A stretch of 64,000 bases of DNA, taken from assembly GCF_032854445.1 (NCBI RefSeq), contig NC_088305.1:9119606-9183605 (forward strand), written 5' to 3'. This document shows positions 24,701 through 33,905 of the stretch, piece after piece. The notes beneath the pieces are model-generated. The model made no database searches and had not been told where the DNA came from. It saw nothing but the letters and a program-made list of their open reading frames with translations. A program made the position numbers and the translations under genes. This DNA comes from Liolophura sinensis. Taxonomy: Eukaryota > Mollusca > Polyplacophora > Chitonida > Chitonidae. Within the stretch, counting starts at the first letter, position 1. Every line of letters begins with the position of its first letter.

Positions 24701-25788
24701 GCTCGCTCAGCACAAAATCATGCCAGAAGACCAGAACCAACAGCTGCAGCAGTTGCAAATGCAGCTCCAGCTGCAGCAACAGATGATGGAGCAGCTGCAA
24801 CAGAGCATGCAGGCTCTGGCGATGCAAGGCGCAACAGTCACACCTCCCCCTGCAGTGCAGACAGCACAAGCTGTTAACTCTGTACCACCTCCCCCACCAG
24901 TGGTTCCACAACCTCCAGCAGCACCCCCTGCTCCAAGAGCCCCGGTTGTGCCCAAAACAGAAGAAAAGACAAGCTCCAAGCCCAAGAACAAGAAGCGCTT
25001 TGAGAGGCAGTTGGATCCTAGGGAAGAACTCATGTTGGCAATCAGACAAGCATCTGGCAGAAACTGCTTAAAAAAGGTAATTACAGTCGCATAGAAACTG
25101 CAGATAGCGGAACCATTAAAAATGTAAGCGTGACCTCATTGAGCTCTGACTGGCTTCTTCCGTATATAACTTGAGCAGAAATCTATTCTACCACACCAAT
25201 TTTCTCCACATCCTATTTTTGATAGAGGAAATTTGATTGTGAAAGCTGAATACCATAAATATTGCTCGGAATTGATAACCCTCAAGACAAGAAGCATAAA
25301 GTGGATTGTGATTTCTACCTTTCACAAAAACAATATTTATGGTATTCAACTTTCAGTGTGCAATATTCTGTTATTTATAAATTGACGTTTTTGATTTTTT
25401 TTAACTGAAAGTTTATTTATTTATATCGAATGGTTTTAGCTTGTAGGGTCTTGACAGACAAAAGCATACCTATACCCTAATTCTTTAGGGTGAGAGAACT
25501 TTAGGGTGAAGAGAATGATGGGCACAGTTCTATGAAGCTTGCATGTTTAATGACACAAACAAATCATTTTAGCATCATTTTTATAGTAATTATATGCGTA
25601 AATTCCACTGAAAAATGTGATTTTTAGTGGTTAAAGATTTTCAGTAGGTGGAAAAAATAACTGAAAATTAACTGAGCGAATTGTTAAATTAGTTCAGAGT
25701 AATTTGTCTTTTTTTTTGGTTGTCTTTTCAGGTCACAGTTAAGGAAGCTAGGTGGACAAATCGCTATACAGCTGGTGAGCAGCAGTGA
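557..25788 (+). CDS. COBL: Cordon-bleu-like (COBL/COBLL1) actin regulator, 3' part of gene
   Basis: Exons seen: 557-785, 9184-9343, 10374-11543, 14621-14808, 16311-16650, 21383-21502, 23104-25076, 25732-25788; the 5' exons lie left of the window. Family knowledge: Cobl proteins nucleate or bind actin through C-terminal WH2 motifs, and bind syndapin SH3 domains through basic-proline KRAP motifs near the N-terminal Cobl ubiquitin-like domain. Seen here in that order: the Cobl domain (first exon, ending in NEINLVP), a basic Phe-rich stretch (KSRIFSFFKG), two KRAP-type motifs (KKRHAPPPP and RRRKAPAPPPP), Ser/Pro/Glu-rich disordered sequence, a Gln-rich coiled coil (QYDRLQSQFALWQQQL onward), and a single WH2 (REELMLAIRQ...LKKV). 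One WH2 fits COBLL1 better than vertebrate COBL, which has three; the gene may represent the pre-duplication form. All junction phases agree except where exons 2 and 3 contain frame breaks. Sure of the family, unsure whether the copy is intact. Confidence 0.87.
1157..1416 (+). mobile_element. SINE-A, full length
   Basis: Complete head and body. Immediately upstream (1100-1157) the first bases of the head, gggggcctccgt, are repeated about three times with ccatcccccc spacers. Confidence 0.9.
2330..2500 (+). repeat. Interspersed repeat R1, copy 1
   Basis: Shares ttttagaggcagataaatg, acttttggtcctgaaactta and gatcgatagaactctc with R1 at 44820; unclassified. Confidence 0.5.
2620..3870. mobile_element. 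Possible DNA transposon remnant
   Basis: The left edge (ccctcgaattaacgcgctc, cgataatcgaatccgcgc) and right edge (catcgcgttaattccaattt, cgcggtaattcaaaccgc) are imperfect inverted versions of each other, in the style of pogo/Tigger-type ends. No transposase is seen between. Confidence 0.3.
4647..4911 (+). mobile_element. SINE-A, full length with target duplication
   Basis: Reference copy for the family. The tRNA-like head has box A (tgctcggttggtt) and box B (gagttcaagtcc); a conserved body follows (gtgggaaggtctgccagcaa, ctctgcccggtttcc, aatgctggccgccgtcgtat, gtgaaatattcttgagtacg) and a tail of caatcaaataaataaata. Flanking 16-bp repeat tatatgtatcaactgg at 4631-4646 and 4912-4927. It resembles the tRNA-derived SINE superfamilies of bivalves and other invertebrates (possibly MetaSINE); exact family not checked. 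Confidence 0.92.
5422..5648. mobile_element. MITE family M1, copy 1
   Basis: Left end ctaattccttcaaccttttc and right end gaagattgaagaattacagt are inverted repeats. Interior words (ttggccaagtttagggttt, cacagaataatgg) recur in copies 2 and 3. Confidence 0.75.
5885..6000 (+). repeat. Interspersed repeat R1, copy 2 (3' part)
   Basis: agctctcaaaagacctttct then gatgaatagaactct matches the 3' half of the other copies. Confidence 0.45.
7478..7790 (+). repeat. 76-bp tandem repeat, 4 copies
   Basis: tagacatgttttatgttttg recurs at 76-77-bp steps (7553, 7629, 7705, 7782); the units share gcacaatatgatctgtaatg. Confidence 0.85.
7888..8068 (+). mobile_element. SINE-A, head missing
   Basis: Starts in the body at gctcatgctgg and keeps the 3' end (gtaaaacgccaaccaaataa); diverged. 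Confidence 0.8.
8225..8312 (+). mobile_element. SINE-B tail fragment
   Basis: catatgactgaaaaatgctt followed by ggcgttaaaccccaagcc. Confidence 0.55.
8607..8876 (+). mobile_element. SINE-A, full length with target duplication
   Basis: Flanked by the 13-bp repeat tacatgctctgaa (8594-8606 and 8877-8889). Confidence 0.92.
9184..9343 (+). CDS. COBL: COBL-like exon: linker and basic FFK motif, frame-broken
   Basis: The acceptor is ttgttgcag at 9183 and the donor is gtgagt at 9344. Joined in phase 1 it reads IPDQAQSMPDLRRTESSR, which looks coding. Near 9290 the conserved Cobl stretch KKKSRIFSFFKGKE appears only in the next frame, where it meets a TAA at about 9336. At least two single-base indels, both in or near A runs (about 9290 and 9330), are needed to keep both halves. 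The donor implies phase 2. Confidence 0.72.
9344..10373 (+). other. COBL-like intron
   Basis: A SINE-B-like element at 9594-9950; nothing else. Confidence 0.7.
9594..9950 (+). mobile_element. SINE-B-like element
   Basis: A box-B-like word (gagatcaagccc) near the left end and the SINE-B tail (gcgtcatatgactgaaaaat, tgttaagcac, then ttcacttattcatt). The middle differs from the other B copies, so the shared part may be only the tail. Confidence 0.55.
10374..11543 (+). CDS. COBL: COBL-like exon: proline-rich KRAP region with five frame shifts
   Basis: The acceptor is cttccag at 10373 and the donor is gtaaga at 11544 (phase 1). Coding-like sequence hops between frames: about 10376-10450 (TKPRTTGSPPLRRSGEAQ), 10455-11210 (MYAGMPPEENGH to SRRPTDYPP), 11211-11268 (LQYNKDNSMDTESIES), 11272-11335 (PTPEAQPKDAKPGPP), 11340-11395 (MRNRDAELDSHVILEN), and 11399-11543 (HRVDKKAKEEKE to KAPAPPPPAI). 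The second segment holds the first KRAP motif, KKRHAPPPP, at about residue 77 of its open frame; the last holds RRRKAPAPPPP. No single frame crosses the exon. The pattern of one-base shifts without base-level decay suggests assembly indels more than an old pseudogene. Confidence 0.75.
12388..12593. mobile_element. MITE family M1, copy 2
   Basis: Same interior (gattttggagacaagactac, gtggccaatttcagggctt, atagaataatgcc) and right end (tttgaagaattacagta); left end decayed. Confidence 0.72.
13407..13560 (+). mobile_element. SINE-A, 5' truncated
   Basis: Begins at tacgtgggaaggtcttcc and ends in an AAAT/AATC tail. Confidence 0.85.
14621..14808 (+). CDS. COBL: COBL-like exon: Ser/Pro-rich linker
   Basis: The acceptor is tttgtgcag at 14620. 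Joined in phase 1 it gives SDSPPKGERSNGSS and ends KRELDV at the donor gtaaat (14809), phase 0. A second donor, also gtaaat, lies inside the exon at 14758 and would drop 51 nt (17 codons) in frame. Confidence 0.8.
14953..15150 (+). repeat. 37-bp tandem repeat, about 5 copies
   Basis: tgcctaaaactgagcctatt followed by tcaaaagtgacacattt, at 14961, 14998, 15035 and on. Confidence 0.85.
15352..16240 (+). repeat. 44-bp minisatellite, about 20 copies, COBL-like intron
   Basis: Unit tgtacaaactccgttgtcat then gctgtacaaattctgttctc; the first copies are exactly 44 bp apart (15365, 15409, 15453). Later copies have small indels. It ends about 70 bases before exon 16311. Confidence 0.92.
16311..16650 (+). 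CDS. COBL: COBL-like exon: acidic and proline-rich linker
   Basis: The acceptor is cctctgacag at 16310 and the donor is gtgagt at 16651. It enters in phase 0 (VMTEEAKIDAV) and leaves in phase 1. It contains a short proline repeat (PPPPDTPPPDTPPPPDTS) and a Ser/Thr-rich tail ending SLKSSPGS. The frame is open throughout. Confidence 0.82.
17820..18910 (+). repeat. 67-bp satellite split by a SINE
   Basis: Unit cacataattacacatttgtg, tatagatacatgtagactgt, acaatgtagtacacattcag; exact 67-bp spacing at 18695, 18762 and 18829. SINE-A occupies 18059-18328. Confidence 0.92.
18059..18328 (+). mobile_element. SINE-A, inserted in a 67-bp satellite
   Basis: Full-length copy ending in an unusual pure A tail of about 19 bases. 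The 13-bp duplication cattaatgtatag (18046-18058, 18329-18341) is part of the satellite unit it split. Confidence 0.92.
20826..20934 (+). mobile_element. SINE-A, internally deleted remnant
   Basis: Body piece (ggtctgccagcaacctgcag) joined to the 3' end (tcttgagtacagcagaaaac) with the middle lost. Confidence 0.7.
21383..21502 (+). CDS. COBL: COBL-like exon: short conserved linker
   Basis: The acceptor is gtcaccag at 21382 and the donor is gtatcg at 21503; phase 1 in and phase 1 out. It encodes about 40 residues with an ordered-looking core (SISTIDDVNLAFDETIALAE). At 120 nt it can be skipped without changing frame. Confidence 0.75.
22012..22228 (+). repeat. GAACACTT short tandem repeat
   Basis: About a dozen units of tctctgaacacttt type with steps near 14 bp; a looser 3' relative with tgcacagattattac words extends left to about 21840. 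Confidence 0.75.
22305..22514 (+). mobile_element. SINE-A, decayed
   Basis: Head mostly deleted, body recognisable (ccagctcatgctggctgcc, aatgctggtcggcgtc), tail aataaataaata. Confidence 0.75.
23104..25076 (+). CDS. COBL: COBL-like large exon: disordered region, Gln-rich coiled coil, start of WH2
   Basis: The acceptor is atattttcag at 23103 (phase 1) and the donor is gtaatt at 25077 (phase 0). The 1973-nt exon is fully open, unlike exons 2 and 3. In order it carries an acidic patch (TSEEEEEITIIEEEIVF), a conserved-looking helix (EHEWQKDLDKNITESMG), RYVRSEADRTRARREPK, FSKEDLNKIDFLGGRKPKK, Ser-rich sequence, a Gln-rich coiled coil starting at AQYDRLQSQFALWQQQL, a Pro/Ala stretch, and the amphipathic helix of the WH2 domain (REELMLAIRQASGRN). 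The open reading frame extends upstream into the intron by chance. Confidence 0.9.
25077..25731 (+). other. Last COBL-like intron with inverted repeat
   Basis: gaataccataaatattg at about 25248 and its inverse caatatttatggtattc at about 25330 can form a hairpin of about 25 base pairs; probably a MITE remnant. Confidence 0.55.
25732..25788 (+). CDS. COBL: COBL-like terminal exon: end of WH2 and stop
   Basis: The acceptor is tgtcttttcag at 25731. Phase 0 gives VTVKEARWTNRYTAGEQQ then TGA at 25786-25788. The first Val completes the LKKV actin-contact motif, whose LKK is at the end of the previous exon. Confidence 0.85.
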   Translation, partial: VTVKEARWTNRYTAGEQQ

Positions 25789-26169
25789 GACTCTCCTCCT
25801 GAAGTGAAGAGTGAACCAAGGGAGACTACCCATGTTTGGATTTATTGCTACTGGAGACAATTGACAGTGCCTTGATTTTCTATGAACTTGTACATGTATG
25901 TCCTGAAATTAAGCAAATTGTTTGGCGAATGCTGGTACATTGAGCTTGTTGTGATAATTGTGCAAAAGGTTTATGTAGTTTGACAGCATTGGAAACGTGC
26001 TGTATGTGTGTGTGCACATAACAGTACATGGATGTACCTGTACTTGGCATCAGACACCGTGCAATATACATGTATGTGCATGTATTTATCAGAAAGCAAG
26101 CCAAAAATGTGATAATGTCATTATAAAGGTACATGTAGCATGAAGCAAGATTTATGACTAAAAAATGTG

Positions 26170-26960
26170 ATACATGTACCTGAAGGAATGATCAAGTAGG
26201 ATTCATGCCCCAAAGTATGATACCTTGGAGAAAGCTAAAGTAGTATTCATGCCCCAAAGTGTGATACAGTGGAGAAAGGTGAAGTAGGATTCATGCCCCA
26301 AAGTGTGATACCTTGGAAGAAGCTAAAGTAGTATTCATGCCCCAAAGTGTGATACAGTGGAGAAAGGTGAAGTAGGATTTATGTCCCAAGGTGTGATACC
26401 TTGGAGAAAGCTGAAGTAGGATTCATGCCCCAAAGTGTGATATCTTGGAGAAAGCTGAAGTAGGATTCATGCCCCTAAGTGTGATACCTTGATGAAAGCT
26501 GAAGTAGGATTCATGCCCCAAAGTGTGATACCTTGGAGAAAGCTGAAGTAGGATTCATGCCCCAAAGTGTGATATCTTGGAGAAAGCTGAAGTAGGATTC
26601 ATGCCCCAAAGTGTGATACCTTGGAGAAAGCTGAAGTAGTATTCATGCCCCAAAGTGTGATACAGTGGAGAAAGGTGAAGTAGAATTTATGCCCCAAAGT
26701 GTGATACCTTGGAGAAAGCTGAAGTAGGATTCATGCCCCAAAGTGTGATATCTTTGAGAAAGCTGAAGCAGGATTCATGCCCCTAAGTGTGATACCTTGG
26801 GGAAAGATTAAGTAAGATTTACACCAGTGTCCCACAGTGTCATACTTTGGAGTATTATGAAAGCTGAAGTAGGGCTTATGCGTCCTAAGTGCGTGATACC
26901 TAGGAGAAAAATGAAGTGGGATTTATTCCGGAAGGTGATATACATGTGCCTTGTAAAAGA
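26170..26960 (+). repeat. 45-bp minisatellite in probable COBL-like 3' UTR, about 17 copies
   Basis: Unit gaaagctgaagtaggattca then tgccccaaagtgtgatacct; a variant with tacagtggagaaaggtgaag recurs in a higher-order pattern. The last copies are degenerate. Confidence 0.92.
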
Positions 26961-27320
26961 TGAAGGTGTGCATGTTGATCTAAACGTGTTTAAAGTTAAA
27001 AGTCTGAGTGGTGGTCCTCACCTGAATGTAACATGGCTGCCATGTTTCTCTTGAACTTGTGTATTGGTTAACAATGATTTACTGGTGGTTCTGAAATTGA
27101 TGTTTTTTTCTGTTTTATTTGTGTTGCGTGTAACATTGGATACCAGTACCATGCTACCATTTCTGATAATTATATGCACTCAGTCGTGTGAACGGGTTGG
27201 ATTGGACGCGGCTGTTACTTGTCGTCTGTTCAACACTTGTATGATTGTCAGTCTGGAAGGCAGAGTTTATAAGGGTTTTCGAAAAGATTGACCAGTGTGT
27301 CACTTTGTTTAGACTTTGAC

Positions 27321-27326
27321 AATAAA
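27321..27326 (+). terminator. Candidate polyadenylation signal, COBL-like gene
   Basis: A canonical AATAAA, the first seen downstream of the stop codon, followed by a T/G-containing stretch. Confidence 0.4.
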
Positions 27327-27345
27327 CCTCTAGTGCGCGTAACTG

Positions 27346-30300
27346 AAAATTAAGAGACGGGAGTGACACGAAGGTTCACACAGACGGGTTCGTCTACATG
27401 TATCCGTACTGTAGCAGCCACATCTTGAAGCATTCACATACACATTCGGGAACTTGTTGTTGAACTGTGACACTGCTATGAACCAATATGACTTTCTACG
27501 AAACTGAAACAAGCGAAGGGGAGTCAGGTGAGATATGCGTACATGTAAGCTGTGATTAATTTTAGGAATGCTGACCGTGTGACTACGCAAGGTGAAGAGG
27601 AAAACCTCAACATTAACCCTTATGTACTGTTTGATATTACCTTCGTATGTATGTTTGAAGCTTATCATTAAAGGGTTGTACATCAAAGGTAAATGTTCAA
27701 CTAATCAGGGATATTGTTACCTGTATCCAACTGTATTCAGTTTCTTGAAACTTTAGTACCTACATGTATACTATTTTCTCCTCTGAGTATTTGTGTAGTT
27801 ATAAGTGGCATGTAGCAGAATGTGTACTCGTGAGTTCTTGTGTCGATCACCAGCAGCTGTGTTCTTACAGGAGTTTGTACGTGTAGAGTTGTAAAATGTC
27901 TACAATGTGGATATTCACTGATGCGTCGCCAGAACTACATAAATAAGTACGCCTCTGCTTCGTATCGTAGCTTACATGTCTGTACTCTCTTTCGTCTGAT
28001 CGTTCACTAGAGCATTATTATAAAGAAATTAGACAATACCGGTAGTGAGGAATTATGGGAAATAATGTTTCGATCGCAAATTACTCATTTTTTTCTATAA
28101 TTCTACCAGAATGCATTGGAAACACCTTTATCAAAAACGTAGAGAAATGTACATGTAGGTCAACGAGAAATGGTGTAATGGGAGAGTGGCTAGCGACATG
28201 TTTGTGTTGTATTATTTATATCTTTTTGGTGACGATGATGGAATCTTATTATTATTATTATTATTATTATTAAAGTGCTCATGTACTAATTAGGGTTCTG
28301 AACAAATATAGCTCCAGTAATGTATTTATTGCAATCAGAAATATATTTTTGCTCACGAAATTAGCAAATATACATGAACATGTGCATGTACCTCTTTAGG
28401 ACTGTTAATTACACCCTTTATAAAACTGCAGTCGTACCACAAACTTTCTTTCACTGTGTTACAAGCACATACATATATGTTAACTCTGTCAGCTTAAATA
28501 GATTTATGACTAACAAACTTCAGCCAATGAGATTCATCCTTGTTTACTAAGAGCATTTCAGATATTGTGGAGCACAAACCAATCTCTTGACGATTGGCTA
28601 TAAAATTGTCATTGAAAATCAATCAAGCATTTGCTCATCAAGTTTTATGTACTGTTATACATGTATGTAGCGGTCTCCATTGTTCACAAGAGTTACATCC
28701 CCTTAGGGAAGCTGGAAACCCTGGAATATCCAAGTCAAGTTTGAACAGCTGCCAACTGCCAATTGTGACCAGCGAGTGGTAATTTCCTGGTACATTTAGA
28801 ATAATTGTGTCTTTATTTATGGAAGGTAGCCAGTTAATGTACAATGAAACTGTTCTTCCCCAAGGCCTTCACAGAGAAAACAGTGTATACATGTAGGAAG
28901 CATGTACTTGAGAGTCCTATCAAATAAATACATCAGTATACATGTACATTATATGTATATAATACAACATAGTAAAGTGTCCTGTAGTTCGAGAGGTGAG
29001 CTTAAATACATTCGTACATACAGATAGCAACAACAACCAAACAACCAATTGTGCTCTCATGCCAACGGCCCCAACTAGAGGGAGAAACAGGGTAGTGGGA
29101 GGCGGACCATGAGTAACCCCCACACACCCCACACCCCCACCCTTCCTGACCTCCCGCTTGCTGTAAGCCCCCTACACACACGTACAGAGCACAAACCAAG
29201 TGAGTTGGTGATTTTATTGAGAATAATGTATTAATGACGGCTTATTTCACGTCCGTTATTATTTTATATCATGGATGCAATCTGAGCTACATGTACCTAG
29301 TTTCTCTTGACTAAAATCAGCGATTCATGTTTCGCACGATCAAGGAACCAATGATGGCTTCATCATCAGCAAGCAGTGCTAGTAGAATGGTACATATAGA
29401 AGCCTGATCAAGGTTTGCTAGAAAAGAGCCGGTATGTAGCATATGGTACAGAGAACATTTCTGTTACAAACGAAGGCAGATTGGCTATCACAAATAGAAA
29501 TTTAGGTTAGTTACGTGTATGTGTTCCCGTGTATACTTGGTCAAATATGGGGCAACCTTTGTAAATTTACAAATTTGTAGAGCAGGACTCACTTTCACAC
29601 AATTTTTGAAGTAACTTTTTGTTTTTTTTTTCTCTGGTAAATCACTCCACCTCATGATTTAGAGCAATAACACAAGCACTGTCATTTTCAAAAAAGTTAA
29701 AATGTCTTGGTGTTTAACTCTTGGAGTCTAAATCTTAGGCCATTATAAAAAAGATATTTTTTAAAGATAACTGACTCTCCAAAAAAAAAAAAAGGACACA
29801 TACCGCTTAACGTTCATCATGCATTTGGTGAAATTTCATTACTTTACTTTTTGTTCAGTGTTAGTTTCTTCAAAATTGCATTTGAATCGCTGATGTTTTC
29901 ATAAGCCAGAATAGATAAATAAAACAAAAAACCTCATGCTAAAATATATTAATAACCTATATATATATATATATATATATATTACTATGGTATTTACATG
30001 TACTTGTAGGTGCCATGGCCTAAAACATGGTTTGCAAATTATCGATGGCTCTACAGATAATTATCCTTGACGCATCTCGTGCTGACCCAGTGTAATACAT
30101 GTACGTGGACATAAACAATTAATAAACATCTCCATCACCATTAACACCCCAGCCCTTGCCATTTGCCAATCTCCTTTGTCTTTCATCTTCACCCATTTTA
30201 GGCTCTGAATATGGAAACTACTTATTTGTTGATGGAATTGAATTACCTCCCCTTATGAGCATGTCTGAATATAAGATATATTTATAAAGCCTTATATCAT

Positions 30301-33300
30301 GAACTTCCTTGCAATTTTTTGTATGGGCAATTTTTTTTTTTTGGGGCAATGAAAGATGACCAAAAACAGGATATTCCTTTAAAAAAATAAACTAAACAAA
30401 CAGTGTAATGAAATTGTGAGTAGTATTGCACAAGCTTATTTGTTCAAACCACTTAGTTAATTGTTAGAGAGATTTACACATGTGTAGAACATATTGGAGG
30501 AGTTGACTTTGTCATAAGTGTACAAGCCACTTACCGTCATTCAAGTGATTCAACATTTGCCAGTGATTTGAAAAGAAAAATATGTGTATGTACATGTAAG
30601 TTGAAATACCTGGGTGTTAGGGTGGGGATATTAGAGTTAGATATTTAGAAGGTGTTGAGTATAAGAACATTTTTGCAATAGCTGTATATGTATTTGTTAA
30701 GGCTATTCAAGTTTATTTAACCACCCTCCACCCCTTTAAGAATTATATAATTTATATACCACTTGTGAACACATCCATGTATTTGTTATTTACTTTATAT
30801 ATATATTTTGTATAGAAAACATAAATGTCCTACCTATCTACATCTGTATATCTGTATATAATCTCATGTAAATTAAATTTAGTTATATTTCATAAGATAT
30901 TGGTACTGTTACAGCAGGCACAGCTTAAGTACAATATTAAATACATGTACTTATTACGTACCGTGTAGTACGTGGGATATTACGTGAAGTTTTCAGCGGG
31001 CAAAGTTTCACATTGATGTATCTGTCTTTCATGTGGTAGACTTATGAATTTCACACACACATGCATAATTGTAGTCGATTTTCTTTCAATACAAGAAAGA
31101 ATAAACTGTTTCAATATATATATATATGTATACTTCTATCAGCTTTAAGAAGGTGATATTGCATTCTGTTAAAAAAAAAACAACACAAAACAATAGGGGA
31201 TATTTTTTATTATACATATGTACTTGAGAGCATTAGCTATTCATGTTCATTTTCTCTAAGTAGATTAACAGTGGATCTGTAACAATATTACAGGTGTAAA
31301 AAGAAACAGTACTATGGAAAAGTGTTAGAAGTGATTTAATCTGTCAGATGTTAACAGACTTGAACAGGCAAGTTTAAATGCAAATTTCAAAATTTACGTG
31401 CATGTCCTTCAAAATGCCTCCACCATAAGGAGACATTGAAGTGAACAGCTTCCATATGCAATCATACTTTGAAGAAATACAAAGCTGAAAGAAATGTCCC
31501 CTATTTTTTTTTTTTTTTTTCAAGCAGTATATAAAATGTATATATATGCACAGCAGACATGTATGAAATCTTCTCGTGAATTGAAACTTCACCACGTCTT
31601 TACGGTGACCCCCAGGATTGAAGCCCTGCAGTGCAGGCCAAATGTGTGCTCACCTTAGTGGGTTGAAAATGTTTTGTCCATTTGATGGTTTCAGAAGTCA
31701 AAACATAAAGTTCTATACAGGGTTTATAAAACTATTTTGCATTTGTTCAAACAGTTGAAAGGACATAACACACTTGCACTTAAGATTATCTTTTTGATTG
31801 CTGCATTGTATTGCATGCAAACATTTTTGTGAACGTGTTATTGAAGAGGTATTCATACTTATTAATAATTTGGCAGATATACATGTAACAGTATATACTG
31901 TTACTTGATATACTAGAAGAAGAATTGTATTTTGAAAAAAGGGAAAAAAAATGGTCTTGTTGGTATTCATTAAATCCATCTTTACGGAAACTGTCATCTG
32001 CCGCCATTGCTGTTTACATGTGTATGATTCAACCGTATGCGAAAAAACCATTTTCATCTATGAAGCAAAATACCAGGATATTCCTCCTAATCTGCTATGA
32101 ATGATAATGATAACCAGTTTCCATGGTTACATTTCATTTAGTTGGTTGATGTAGTGAAAAGCTAAAGTATGCCTCATTACCATATTGTTATCTGTTTAAG
32201 TATCGGGCACAAAATTCTCTGGTAATCTCCATGTAGCAACAAATTTTTCATGATATCCCTTCGTCAGCAACAGAACCCTAAAACAACAAGGCTTACGCAT
32301 ATGTCACCTTAGTTTCATTTTCACTTTTCAAGTTTATGTACTTGTAACACAGAAATCTGTCACAGTCAACATTTGGTCAATCAGTTGCCAAACATAGTTG
32401 TATCGGTTTCAATCTCTTTATTATCACCAATTTATTTTTTGTTCACATTCCTTTGAGCAATATCAAACATTGTTACATTGTTTCCAGCTTTTGTATGTTG
32501 TGTTTTTTCTACTTTTTTTTTTCATTACATGAGATATGCAGAAATAAAAACCAGTTTATATCTGTACCTTTTTTGAATTTGTAGTTGAAAACTGAATATT
32601 TAATGTCAAGTTTGATTGGTGGTACTATTTTGCGTACATAAATGCAAGCTGTTCGGAATTGGAAATTTAATTATTTATCTGACTTGTGTTTTACACCATA
32701 CTAAGGAATATTTCGCTTACACAATGGTGGCCAGCATTATGTTGGGAGAAAAATCACAACCATGTGCAGGTTGCCGGTAGACCTTCGTAATTGGAAGTCT
32801 TCCCCTATACCCTCGCATCACGAGTGCCAAGGCGTGTCTGCATGCTCATTGCTGCGGCGTCTTGGTGTACAAGGCATGCCACTTCATTGGGACAGCATGC
32901 ACTCCGATTGTACTGATCATATACTGTATGTAAGTTAGAACTGGGACTGCAGCTGAAACTGACAAACCTCCTGGGAATAAGGAGAACACTTACATGTATG
33001 TACGTCATCAAACTGCCTCTATAACAGCCACGTCAAGGATTACTCCAAGAAATTCCCATTACAACCAGACTGTTTCCAGAGTAATTCTCTTTTTTATCTG
33101 GCTGTGAAAACTGCAGGGTATTCCATTTATATGGGAGCTTCATGTAAGTCCACAGAACTGCGTTTATATCAGGGCCAACACCAAAGACTTTCCTTCATTT
33201 TCTTTATATTATAGCTAACTACAGAAAGGCATGACATTGGTTCGTTCACGTACTGGTTTACAAATGCATGTACTAGTGTAATTCTGAAATTCTGAGTACT

Positions 33301-33805
33301 GCCTACCTTTAAGCAGTGAATGGAGTAGATGGGAATGTCATTTACTTTGTTGAAGCACTTTTTCCATCACTATGGTAACTTACAAGAGGGAAAGCTTACC
33401 TGTCCAGTAATTTGCCACAGGTCCTTGGTAAACTAGGTATTCTATTTTCCTCCACTCATAAAATTAACCGTATTTTTACAGGGAAAAATTCTTGAATAGA
33501 GTGAAGAGACCCAAATTACACATGTAATATCCCTCTCTGCTTTTTGTATAAGTTTGATACACTGTACATTTATTTCATCTAGAGTTCACTATTTTTCAGC
33601 TGACAACTGGGCCATTTAAAAGTGTTTTGTGAAGTTTGACTAATGTTTTATCAGTGAAACTAAATCATTAACATCAAGCATGTCAAAGCATGAATTTAAG
33701 GCCTTTATATGGTTATGAAAGTGCACTTGCGTATGCAAATTCTTAGGTAAAATTTTGTCATAAATAAATCAATAAAATGCACCCAATGGTAAACAATACA
33801 AATAC
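27346..33805. other. Intergenic region between convergent genes
   Basis: AT-rich, with small TA tracts near 29955 and 31115, an ATT run at 28245, and one SINE-A 3' half. No open frame with coding character on either strand; those at 28920-29199 are G/V-rich antisense of a CCCCAC tract. Confidence 0.6.
32668..32790 (-). mobile_element. SINE-A, 3' half, intergenic
   Basis: Reverse complement of tail and body, from gtgttttacaccatactaag to caggttgccggtagacc. Confidence 0.7.
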
Positions 33806-33806
33806 A

Positions 33807-33850
33807 TTTATTATAATAACCATATTTCCTCCCAAAGTGCTGCTTTTATT
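33807..33850 (-). terminator. Candidate NOM1 polyadenylation signals
   Basis: Two AATAAA hexamers on the - strand, complements of 33845-33850 and 33807-33812, lie about 56 and 94 bases past the stop codon, giving a short 3' UTR. Confidence 0.5.
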
Positions 33851-33905
33851 GTTGTTGATGAAAATGGTACACCAGCCACTTGTAGATGTCTTGACTCACT
33901 GTTCA

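Larger units (their letters stand above)
25789..27345 (+). other. Probable COBL-like 3' untranslated region
   Basis: From the TGA to the first AATAAA on this strand (27321-27326) are about 1.5 kb with no intervening gene. Roughly half is a 45-bp minisatellite. The extent is inferred; no transcript data are available. Confidence 0.45.

Noticed and set aside
24555-25049. 164-residue Leu/Cys-rich frame on the - strand
   Set aside because: Antisense of the Gln-rich coiled coil (CAG read as CTG) of the COBL-like exon.
26170-26960. Regularly spaced repeat resembling a CRISPR array
   Set aside because: No unique spacers; units abut each other, and the host is an animal.
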